Below, in pieces: positions 8,241 to 22,706 of a DNA stretch of 64,000 nucleotides (the stretch's first letter is position 1; every line of letters starts with the position of its first letter). The translations under genes were made by a program, and so were the position numbers. The DNA is from Allonocardiopsis opalescens (GTDB lineage: Bacteria; Actinomycetota; Actinomycetes; Streptosporangiales; Streptosporangiaceae): NCBI RefSeq assembly GCF_003002095.1, contig NZ_PVZC01000007.1, forward strand, positions 124,001-188,000, in the 5' to 3' direction. The notes below the pieces were generated by a model. The model was not told the origin of the DNA and did no database searches. It was given only the letters and a program-made list of their open reading frames with translations.

Positions 8241-8884
8241 CGCCGGGGCCGCACCCAGCCGGCGGACGCGGCGATCACCCCCGCCTGGAACCTGCTGCGC
8301 GCGCCGATTCGGTTCATGATCGTCGATATCCGGCGGCGGACGGTGCGGACGGACACGCCCAGCTGCGCGGCGATCGATTCGTCGCCCCAGCCCGCCGAGA
8401 GCATGTGCAGCAGCTCCCGCTCCTGGGAGTTCGGGGCCGGCCGGTCCGGTGCGCCCACCACGGTGAGCGGGGCGTGGTGCGGCCACATCTGCTCGAACAG
8501 CTCGACCGCGGTGGTGACGATGCCCGGTGCGGTCGCGGTCGCGACACCGGTCGACCCGCCGCCGGGAAAGATCGCCACGGCGCGGTCGATCACCAGCGCG
8601 TCGAGCGGGACCCTCGGCGCCACGCGCACCTGGGCGCCGACGTGCACCAGCTCCGCCAGCCGCGCCTCCGACCAGTCGCCGCTGCCCTTGTCGGCCTGGA
8701 GCAGGACACGGCACCGGACGCCGGGACGCAGGCTGCCGCGATCGACGGAGCGGGCGGCGCGCAGCGGACCGGTGGAGGTGCACAGCGCCATGACCTCCTG
8801 CCGGGCGGAGGCCAGCGCCGCGTCGAGCCGGGTGAGCGTGCCCGCCGCCGGCCGGCGCCGGTCGTGTGATGGTTCGGTCACCAT
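8222..8884 (-). CDS. LuxR-family transcriptional regulator (C-terminal HTH)
   Basis: A 220-residue regulator. The C-terminal third (about 145-205) is a LuxR HTH: NSQERELLHMLSAGWGDESIAAQLGVSVRTVRRRI, with AARLGVS-type recognition spacing. The N-terminal part (about 15-130) is not a receiver; it contains MALCTSTGPL, a segment with AQVRVAPRVPLDALVIDRAVAIF, and WPHHAPL before the HTH. This resembles the TrmB-like sensor region of actinomycete LuxR proteins found in biosynthetic clusters. The ATG at 8884 has no ribosome site; a -10-like TACGGT ends six bases before it, so the mRNA is probably leaderless. Two SARP-type heptamers stand above that promoter. It lies between the P450 and SARP genes, all leftward, and likely regulates the cluster. 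Confidence 0.85.
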   Translation of the reverse strand: MVTEPSHDRRRPAAGTLTRLDAALASARQEVMALCTSTGPLRAARSVDRGSLRPGVRCRVLLQADKGSGDWSEARLAELVHVGAQVRVAPRVPLDALVIDRAVAIFPGGGSTGVATATAPGIVTTAVELFEQMWPHHAPLTVVGAPDRPAPNSQERELLHMLSAGWGDESIAAQLGVSVRTVRRRISTIMNRIGARSRFQAGVIAASAGWVRPRRPDRAR

Positions 8885-8890
8885 GGGTGG

Positions 8891-8923
8891 ACCGTACCGA
8901 GCCGTGCGTAGCGGACGCGTAGC
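8891..8923 (-). promoter_or_regulatory. SARP-type promoter of the LuxR gene
   Basis: On the minus strand the heptamer GCTACGC occurs twice, 11 bases apart (8923-8917 and 8912-8906). Nine bases later comes TACGGT (8896-8891), a good -10, and six bases after that the ATG of the LuxR gene. Known SARP promoters have heptamer direct repeats at 11-bp spacing with the last repeat about 8 bp before the -10. The match is close, and the short distance to ATG predicts a leaderless transcript. Confidence 0.7.
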
Positions 8924-8983
8924 GCGGAGGTATCGCGGCCGCGGCAGCGGGCGAGCGGCCGGGACGGGGCCGATCCGGGCGGG

Positions 8984-10282
8984 TCACCCCCGGAGCCGCC
9001 CGTCGGCTCCGGTGGTGCGGCTCATCGGCTGGACGACCGACACAGGGAACCGGGTCAGGCCGCGGAGCGTGCGGGTGCGTCTGCGGCGGGTCCGTCCGGC
9101 GGGGGCCAGGCCGGGCAGCCGTTCGGCCATGGCCTGGAACGCTATCGCACTCTCCAGCCGGGCCAGCGGCGCCCCCAGGCAGTAGTGGCGGCCCGCGGCG
9201 AAGGCCAGGTGCTCGGGCGCTCCCTCCCGGGTGATGTCGAAGCGGTCGGGGTCGGCGTACACCTCCGGGTCCCGGCCGGCCGCGGCGAGCAGCAGGTATA
9301 TCTTCTGCCCCTCCCGGATCCGCCGTCCTGCCAGCTCGACGTCCTCAAGGGCGTACCGGCTGCTGAACTGGGCCGGCGAGTCGTAGCGCAGCACCTCTTC
9401 GACCAGGCCGGGGGCGAGGTCGGGCCGCTCGCGCAGCAGCTCCCACTGCTCGGGGTGGTGGAGCAGCGCGAGGACCCCGTTGCCGATCACGTTGGTCGTG
9501 GTCTCGAAGCCGGCGATCAGGACCAGCCGGAAGAGCCCGAGCAGTTCGTGCTCGGTCAGCCGCCCCTCGGCCACCTTCACCACCAGTTCGCTGATCAGGT
9601 CGTCGCCGGGCTCACGGGTCCGCAGCAGGATCAGCTCGGCGAACAGCCGGCTCACGTCGTGCGCCGCCTCCCCCAGCGCGCGCAGGTGGGCCGGCGAGCG
9701 GATGCCGTCCAGGCCGCTCGACAGGGTCAGGCCGTGCCTGGCGAGCCGTGCCGCGTCCGCGTCCGGGATCCCGAGCATCTCGGTGATGACGGCGATGGGG
9801 AGCGGGCTGGCGAAGTCCTCGATCAGGTCGAAGGCACCGCGGGGCACCACCGCGTCGAGCAGGCGGTGCGCGGCCCGCTCGATCCGGTCGCGGTACCGGC
9901 CGACCGCCTTCCCGGTGAACGCCGGGGCCACCAGTCTGCGCAGCCGGGTGTGGTCGGGCGGTTCGAGCCGGAACAGGGAGAGCAGTTCCTCCTCGGTGAT
10001 GGATCCGGGCTCGCTGGGCCCGGGCGTCGCGCGGCTGCTGAAGCGGCGGTCGCGCAGCACCTCGCCGACCAGCCGGTGCGACGGCGTGACCCAGCCGCCG
10101 TCCCGGGTCCACGACAGCGGGCCGGCGGCACGGATCCGGCGGTGGACCGGGTACGGATCGTCGATGCCGCTCCGCAGGCCGAGCAGGCAGAACTGGTCGC
10201 CGTACAGCCGGCCCAGCACCCATCTGCCCGCCCGTTCCCTGGCCAGCTCCGCGGATAGCGCGAGAGTGTCCCGGAGGTTCAT
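8984..10282 (-). CDS. Cytochrome P450 (CYP107/105-like tailoring enzyme)
   Basis: A 432-residue soluble bacterial P450. Seen in order: substrate-recognition N-terminal part with PLSWTRDGGWV, the C-helix region PPDHTRLRRLVAPAFT, the I-helix LIAGFETTTNV (oxygen-binding acid/alcohol region, about 235), ExxR as EEVLRY, and the heme loop LAFAAGRHYCLGAPLAR with the ligand Cys near residue 345. The loop has Ala where most members have Gly (FAAG instead of FGxG), a tolerated variation. The ATG at 10282 has AAGGAG before it; longer upstream starts add unrelated residues. It is divergent from the PKS operon across 620 bases. It probably hydroxylates or oxidises the peptide or an amino acid of the pathway; the substrate is unknown. 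Ferredoxin genes are not present. Confidence 0.92.
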   Translation of the reverse strand: MNLRDTLALSAELARERAGRWVLGRLYGDQFCLLGLRSGIDDPYPVHRRIRAAGPLSWTRDGGWVTPSHRLVGEVLRDRRFSSRATPGPSEPGSITEEELLSLFRLEPPDHTRLRRLVAPAFTGKAVGRYRDRIERAAHRLLDAVVPRGAFDLIEDFASPLPIAVITEMLGIPDADAARLARHGLTLSSGLDGIRSPAHLRALGEAAHDVSRLFAELILLRTREPGDDLISELVVKVAEGRLTEHELLGLFRLVLIAGFETTTNVIGNGVLALLHHPEQWELLRERPDLAPGLVEEVLRYDSPAQFSSRYALEDVELAGRRIREGQKIYLLLAAAGRDPEVYADPDRFDITREGAPEHLAFAAGRHYCLGAPLARLESAIAFQAMAERLPGLAPAGRTRRRRTRTLRGLTRFPVSVVQPMSRTTGADGRLRG

Positions 10283-10723
10283 GGCCTCTCCTTTTCCGGT
10301 GCGGCGAGAAGTGGGGCGAAGCCCTTCGATCGATGTGGACGAGCCGGTTCGGGAAGCCGCCGGGAAGCCGGTTCTGGTCGGTGGCCGGTCGCCGCACAAC
10401 TGCGACGCAATATGCGCGCACCGCGGGTCCGGGTATGGCGCCAGAGCCACTTAACTACGGTGAATCGCGTCGGTCAACCCTTTGCTTTTCATCCACCGAG
10501 CACGCCATCGCCTTTCGCCGCGCACTGGGAGAACCGGCTCAGGGACAGCGGCGGACCGGAGCGGAACCTTGGTCGCCGCAGCCCGCCGGGAGGCGGCCGA
10601 CCGGCCGGTACACCGCGCCGCCGCAGCCGTCCGCGCAGCACGGACGGTGGTGCTCCGCCCAGGCCGCGGCGGCGTACCGAGGCCGGCCGGCCTGCCGGTC
10701 CTGTCATGAAGTGGACAAATTCA

Positions 10724-10752
10724 TTGACAGCCCAGATAGGTCATCCTACCGT
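10724..10752 (+). promoter_or_regulatory. Promoter of the PKS-NRPS operon
   Basis: A perfect -35 TTGACA (10724-10729), a 17-base spacer and TACCGT (10747-10752) as the -10. The predicted start near 10759 would leave an untranslated leader of about 147 bases before the ATG at 10906. It is the best sigma-70-type match in this intergenic region and the likely single promoter for a roughly 30-kb transcript. Confidence 0.65.
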
Positions 10753-10762
10753 CACGCATGTT

Positions 10763-10781
10763 TCGGTGATCCAAATACCGA
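10763..10781. promoter_or_regulatory. Inverted repeat at the operon transcription start
   Basis: TCGGT (10763-10767) and ACCGA (10777-10781) form an inverted repeat with a nine-base centre, placed about +4 to +22 relative to the predicted start. The position suits an operator for a cluster regulator. The short arms make this tentative. Confidence 0.3.
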
Positions 10782-10905
10782 TGCCCGCTTCGTGGAGGCA
10801 GGAATTGGTCGGTGCGTTCGCGTCCCCGTTGTGATGGCGACTTCTGATTAAGCTGCCTGATCCTATTACGGACCTTATTCAGCAATGCGTCAGGAGGATT
10901 GCCCT

Positions 10906-16373
<5,468 letters not shown>

Positions 16374-16377
<4 letters not shown>

Positions 16378-19300
16378 GCGCGTCGGAGGCGTCGGCGGTC
16401 GACCGGCGCGCCCTGATCGACCGCCTCGTCAGCGGCCGGCTCTCGCTGAACTCCCGGGACGCGCCGGTGCGGGTCGACGACCGGCCCGAGGACCTGCCGC
16501 TCGCGCCCGCCCAGGAGCGGATCTGGTTCGCCCACCAGGCGGCCGGCCGCAGCCCGCTGTTCACCCTGGTCTCCCTGCGCTCCGTCCGGATGCCGGCCGA
16601 GGAGTTCGCCCGGCGGGCCAGGGAGGTGGTGGGGCGGCACGCCGCGCTCCGGATGAACATCGTCGAGCGGGAGGGCCGCCCGGTCGGCCGGCTGCGCGAC
16701 GCGGCCGGCTTCGACGTCGCCCACCTGTCGCTGGCGCACCTGGACGAGGCCGCGGCCCGCCGCGAACTGGACGCGTTCGTCCAGGCGGAGCGCGGGCACT
16801 GCTTCGACACCGCGGCCGAGTGGCCGGTGCGGATGACGCGGGTGGCCATGCCCGTCGGGACCGACGTCGTGGTGCTCGCCGCCCACCACCTGGTCGGCGA
16901 CGGCATCTCGGTGTCCATCCTGTTCAGCGAGCTGCTGGGCAAGCCGGTGCCGCCGAGCCCCATCGACTATCCCGACTACGCGCTGTGGGAGGACACGCCG
17001 CAGCGGATCCGCCGCCGCCGGGAGCAGGTGCGGCGGCAGGCGGCCGCCCTGGCCGGCGCGCCCTTCCCGGTGCGCGTGCCGCCGGACTTCCGCGGCGCCG
17101 AGGACGACCACGGCATGGGCGTCGAGCGGATCGCGATCCCCGAAGCGCTCGCCGAGCGCGTCCGCGGGCGTGCGCGGGCGGCCGGCTGCACCGAGCCCGT
17201 CTTCCTCCTCGCCGGCTGGCTGAGCGTGCTGGCCCGCACGACCGGGCAGCGCGACCTGGTGATCGGCATGCCGGTGACCGGACGCGACCGCGCGGAGCTG
17301 GTGGGCCTGATCGGGCCGTTCGCGAACGTGCTCCCGCTCCGCGTCCGGCTGCCCTTCCGCGGCGGCTTCGCCGACGTTCTCCAGCACTGCCGGCGGGCGG
17401 TCGCGGACGCACTGCGCCACCAGGACGCGCCGGTGAACGACGTGCTGGCCGCGGTGTACGGCTCGCCGACCGTGCTGGGCTCGACTCTGGGTGTGCTGTT
17501 CAACACCTTCCGGGTGCAGCCGGACATGCCCGAGTTCCCGCTGCCGGGCCTGGCCGAGCACCCGCTGGCGCTGGAGGTCTTCGACGACGGCGTCCGGCTG
17601 CGGTCCCGGCTCGTCTACCAGTCCGCGCGCTACGCGGCGGCGACCGTGCGCTCGCTGGGTGAGGGCTTCGTCCAGACGCTGGAAGCCGCCTGCGCCGAGG
17701 CGCCGGGGCCCGCCACGGCCGGCGGGGCGGCGGGCCCCGGTCACCGTCCCGGGGGCGCGGCGGTGCCCACCGCGGAGCCCGCGCCCGAGGAGGTGCCGGG
17801 CGGCATCCTCGCCGCGATCGAGGCCGGCATGGCCGACAGCGGGCACACGGCCGTCGAAAGCGCCGACGGACGCCTGGGCTACGGAGACCTTCTCGCCCGG
17901 GCCCGCTCGCTGGCGGCAAGACTGCGCGAGGCCGGGGCGGGCGGCGGCATGCCGGTGGCGGTGACCGTGTCCCGGGGTCCGCGGGCCGTGGTCGCGCTGC
18001 TGGGCGTACTGGCGGCGGGCGCGAGCTACCTGCCGCTGCCCGCCGACGTACCGGAACGGCGCCGGCAGGCCGTCCTGGCCGCCGCCGCGCCGGCCGTGGC
18101 GGTGGTCGACGCCCCGGAGCCCGGTGGCTTGGCGGTGCGCGGCCTCGACGCCGCCGGCGCGGCCCCGGACCCGGCCCCGGGCTGGCCGGCGGAGGGCGGC
18201 TACTGCGTCTTCACCTCGGGTTCGACCGGTCGCCCGAACGGCGTCGTGGTAGCGGCCGGCACCCTGCTGCGGCATCTGGCGCGCACCCGAGCGGAGCTGG
18301 AACTCACCCCGGCCGACCGGTGTCTGCAGTTCTCCGGCCACGGCTTCGACGCCTGGATCGAGCAGGCGCTGGCCCCCCTGCTGGCGGGCGCCGCCGTGGT
18401 GATGCGCGGAGAGGAGACCTGGGACCCGCTGGCCTTCGGCACGCTGGCGCGCCGGACGCGGCTGACCGTCGCGAACCTGCCGACCCCCTGGTTCAACGCC
18501 CTGTCGGCCGCGAGCGCCGAGCAGTGGCGGGAGCTGGCGGACAGTCCGCTGCGGCTGGTGATGCCCGGCGGTGACGAGATCGCTCCGGCGGCCGTGGCGG
18601 AATGGCACCGGCGGATGCCCGCCGACGTGATGCTGGTCAACGCCTACGGGCCGACCGAGGCCGTGGTGACGGCCACCCTGGGCCGGCTGCGCCCGGAGCC
18701 GGACGCCGCGCCGCGGGCGCGCCACCCGATCGGCCGGGTCACCGCGGGCCGGCGGGGCCAGGTGTGCGACGGTGCGCTGCGCCCGTGCGCCGCGGGCGAG
18801 GTCGGCGAGCTGTGGCTGGGCGGGGTCCTGGCCGACGGCTACCTCGGTGATCCCCGCCGGACCGCGCTGGCCTTCGTGCCAGACCCCTTCGGCCCGCCGG
18901 GCCGGCGGATGTACCGCACCGGCGACCTGGTGCGGCCGGCCGGCTCCGGTGAGCTGGAGTTCCTGGGCCGCGCCGACTCCCAGGTCAAGGTGATGGGGCT
19001 GCGCTTCGAGCCCGGCGAGGTGGAGAAGGCGCTTACCGCCCACCCCGCCGTCGCCGAGGCCGTCGTGGTCCCGCACGAGGGCGCGGACCGGCACCTGGTC
19101 GCCTGGATCGTGGGCCGGCACCCGGTCAGCCCCGCCGAGCTGCGGGAGTTCGTCGCCGCCCGGCTGCCGGCCGCCGTCGTGCCGCGCCGGATCGAGGTGC
19201 GCGAGCGGCTGCCGCGGACCGACGGCGGAAAGGCGGACCGCGGCCTGCTCCGCCGCTGGAGCGCGTCCGACGCTCCCGCGCAGGAGGCCGGCGGCGACCT

Positions 19301-22300
19301 CGCCCACCCGGTCCGCGCCCAGCTCGCCGCCTGGTTCACCGAGCTGCTGGGGACGCCCGCCAGGGATTCCGGCGACTTCTTCCAGCTCGGCGGCAACTCG
19401 CTGCTCGCGGTCCGCCTGGCGGCGCGGTGCCGCGAGACCTTCGGCGCCGACGTGGACCTCGGCACCGTCTTCGCGCACCCGACCGTGGCCGCGCTGGCCG
19501 ACCGCATCGGCCGGGCCGGGACGGCGAACGCGGTGGGCGCCGTGCGGCCGCGCCCGCCGCGGACCGGCGCCCGCCACCCGCTCAGCGCCGCGCAGCGCGG
19601 GTTCTGGTTCGGGTACCGCAACAGCGAGCCGACCGCCTACATGGTGCCGGTGGCGGTCCGCTGCCGCGGCCCGCTGGACGCCGGCGCCCTCGCCTCGGCG
19701 CTGACGGACGTCGTCAGCAGGCACGAGACCCTGCGGCTGGCCGTCCATGACGGCGGCGGCGGCCTGAACGGCGAGGTGCGGCCGGTCGCCCGCGAGGAGG
19801 TCGAGCGGGAGCTGCGGCCGGTCGCCTGCGCCGACGACGACACGCTGAACGCCGCGGTGGACGAGCTGGCCAGGACACCGATCGACCTGCGCTCGGGACC
19901 GCTGCGGGTCGCACTGCTCCGCCGGGCCGCCGACGACCACGTGCTCTTCCTCGCCCTGCACCACATCGCCTGCGACGGCCAGTCCGTCGGCGTGGTCGTC
20001 CGGGAGCTGCTCGCCCGGTACACCGCCCATTCGGTGGGCGACACCGCGCCGCCGGCGGCGGCCGTCCAGTACGCGGACGTGGCGGACGGGCTGGCGGCCG
20101 AGGCCGGGGAGCGCGCCGGCGGGGACGCGGCCTACTGGCGGCGCCGGCTCGCCGGGGTGGAGCCGCTGGCCTTCCCGGCCGACCGCGCCGAGCGCGAGGC
20201 CCCGGCGGGCGCGACCGCCGGCGACGTCCTGGTCGGCGAGAGCACCGGGCGGGCGCTCAGGCGGCTGGCCCGGACGCACTCCGTCACCCCCTTCGCCGTC
20301 GCGCTCGGCGCCTGGCAGCTGGCGCTGGCCCGCTGGTCCGGGCAGGACGACTTCGCGATCGGCGTGCCGATGAGCCGGCGCGGCCACACCTCGCACAGCG
20401 AGGTCGTCGGACCACTGCTGAACATGGTGGCGGTCCGCGCCACTCCGGTGCGCGGCACCGCGGTGCGCGGCTTCCTGCGGGAGGTCCAGCGGTCGCTCGT
20501 CGACGCCTTCGAGCACCGCCGGATGCCCTTCGCCGAGGTGGTCGCGGCGCTGGGTGTGGACCGCGGCGCCGACCGCAGCCCGGTGTTCCAGACCATGGTG
20601 ACCCCGCAGGAGGTCAGCGGCGGCCTGGAGGCGGCCGGCCTGCGCCTCACCTGGTGGCAGCTGCCGCCCGACGCCCCGCAGCTGCCGCTCGCGCTGTATC
20701 TGGTCGAGGACGGCGACGGACTCGCCCCGGTGATCAGGTACGACAGGACCGCGCTCGACGCCTCGGCGGTGCGGCGGCTCACCCGGATCCTCACCCGGCT
20801 GGTGGAGGAGGGGCTGGACGACGCCGACCGTGCCGTCACCGGCATCGATCCGGTGCCCGACGACGAGCTGAACCGGGTGCTGGCCGCGGGGCGCGGCCCG
20901 GAGCCGGAGCCGGCGGACGCCCCGGTCGGCGAGCGGATCCGCCGCTGGGCGGAGCTGCGACCGGACGCGGTGGCGGTCCGCGACGCCTCACGCGTACTTA
21001 CCTACGCCCGGCTCGACGCCGAGGTCGCCGCGGCGGCGACAGAACTCCGCCGGGCGGGGGTCGGCCGGTCCGACCGGGTCGGCGTCTGCCTGACCCGCGG
21101 CGCGGGGCTGGTGGTGGCCTTCCTGGCCGCGCTGCGGATCGGCGCCGCCTATGTGCCGCTCGACCCGGACCACCCGGCGGAGCGGCTGCGGGCCATGGCC
21201 GATATCGCCGGACCGGTGGTCACCGTGGTCGAGCAGGCGACCGCGCACGTGGCACCGCTCGTCGGCACCGTCCTGCGGCTGCCCGCGGACCCCGGCGCCC
21301 GCACCGGCGCGCCGCCGCCCGAGACCGCGGTCCACCCGGGCGAGGCCGCCTACCTGATCTTCACCTCCGGTTCGACCGGCCGGCCGAAGGGCGTGGTGGT
21401 CGAGCACCGCGCGCTGGGCTGGCTGATGGACGCGCTGACCGCGGCCACGAGCTGGACGCCCGGGGACGTGCTGGTCACCACCTGCCGGCCGGTCTTCGAC
21501 GTGAGCGTGATGGAGCTGCTGCTGCCCCTGGTGTGCGGAGCCACCGTGGTGCTGCACGAACCGGGCGGGGCCTTCGACCCGCACGAGCTGGCCGCGTCGG
21601 TGCAGCGGGCGGGCACCACGAAGCTCTACGCGACGCCCACGGTCTGGGCGCAGCTGCGCGACACCGCGGTCGACCTGGCGGGCCGGCACGGCATGTCCGC
21701 GGGCGAGCCGCTGACCGGCGACCTCGCCCGCGCCCTGATGGGGCGCGGGCTGCGGCTGTGGAACGGCTACGGCCCCACCGAGACCACCGTCGTGGTCACC
21801 GGCTCGTACCTGGAAACGTCCGATCTCGACCTGCCGGTGGTGGCGCTCGGCGACCCGCTGCCCGGCGTCCACCTGTACGTGCTGGACCGGTGGCTGCGCC
21901 CGGTGCCGCTCGGCGCGGCGGGCGAGGTGTACGTCTCCGGTGACTGCCTCGCCCGGGGGTACCACGCGGCGCCGGCGCGGACCGCGGCCCGGTTCGTCCC
22001 CGACCCGCGCCGCCCCGGAGAGCGCATGTACCGCACCGGCGACCGCGCCCGCCGGCTCGACGACGGCCGCCTGCGGTTCCTCGGCCGGACCGACCACCAG
22101 GTGAAGCTCAACGGACACCGGATCGAGCTGGGCGAGGTGACCGCGGCCGCCGCGGCGCACCCGGCGGTGCGCACCGCCGCCACGGTGCTGGACCGCTCCG
22201 GCCCGCACGGCGACCGGCTGGTCACCTTCGTGGAGCCCGCCGAGCAGGGCCTGGACGCGACGGAGGTGCGCCGCTGGACCGCCCGGCGCCTCCCGGCGTA

Positions 22301-22706
22301 CATGGTCCCGGTGGTGCGGGTGGTGGCGGCGCTGCCGCTCAGCGCCGGGGGGAAGGTCGACCTCCGCGCCCTGCACGAACTCGTCCCGCCCGAGACCGGT
22401 GCCGAGGGCGGCCCGCTCGACCCGCGGGACAATCTCGAACGGCTGGTCGCCGCGGTGTGGGCGGAGGTGCTGCGCGTCGACGCCGTCGCCAGGAACCGCA
22501 GCTTCTTCGACCTCGGCGGCGAGTCGATCACCGCCATCCGGGTGGCCGGCCGGCTGGGCGAGCTGTTCGGGGTGGAACTGCCGGTGTCGCTGCTGTTCGC
22601 GGCCCAGACCGTCCAGGAGCTGGCCGGGGCGCTCCGCGACCGGCTGGGGGCCCGTGCCGACGAGGTGGCCGACGCCGCTGCGGCGATCCTCCAGGACGCG
22701 TCATGA
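16374..22706 (+). CDS. NRPS-1, two modules: C-A-PCP-C-A-PCP
   Basis: A 2110-residue NRPS, coupled to the PKS by a GTGA overlap. C1: HHLVGDG (171-177). A1 (about 540-1000): core A3 reads TSGSTGRPNGV, with Asn622 in place of the usual Lys; invariant Lys953 is present. PCP1: Ser1009 in LGGNSL. C2: HHIACDG (1196-1202). A2 (about 1590-2000): TSGSTGRPKGV. PCP2: Ser2051 in LGGESI. By hand alignment to PheA, the A1 pocket is D-A-E-N-M-G-A-V-T-K and the A2 pocket D-V-M-Y-M-A-G-V-V-K. Neither matches a code I know. In A2 the stretch between core A4 and the YGPTE motif is irregular, so its code is less certain. No epimerase or methyltransferase is embedded. C1 should accept the polyketide-extended chain from the PKS ACP. 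Both A domains probably need the MbtH protein encoded downstream. Confidence 0.94.

Larger units (their letters stand above)
10283..10905. other. Intergenic region between P450 and the PKS-NRPS operon
   Basis: About 620 bases with no convincing gene on either strand. The stretch 10700-10905 is visibly lower in GC and holds a consensus-like promoter (10724-10752), an inverted repeat just downstream (10763-10781) and the PKS ribosome site AGGAGG (10892-10897). On the minus strand, a TTGACC (10477-10472) followed by TAGTTAAG about 14 bases later might serve the P450 gene, but the spacing is poor. Confidence 0.6.

Noticed and set aside
10449..10477. Minus-strand promoter for the P450 gene (TTGACC ... 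TAGTTAAG)
   Set aside because: The boxes are only about 14 bases apart, too close for a convincing promoter; mentioned in the intergenic entry only.
10885..10905. ATG 21 bases before the chosen PKS start
   Set aside because: Its first codons contain the AGGAGG that serves the ATG at 10906.
22457..22702. Extended start of NRPS-2
   Set aside because: The extra residues are a shadow of the last PCP of NRPS-1; the ATGA overlap at 22703 is the clear start.
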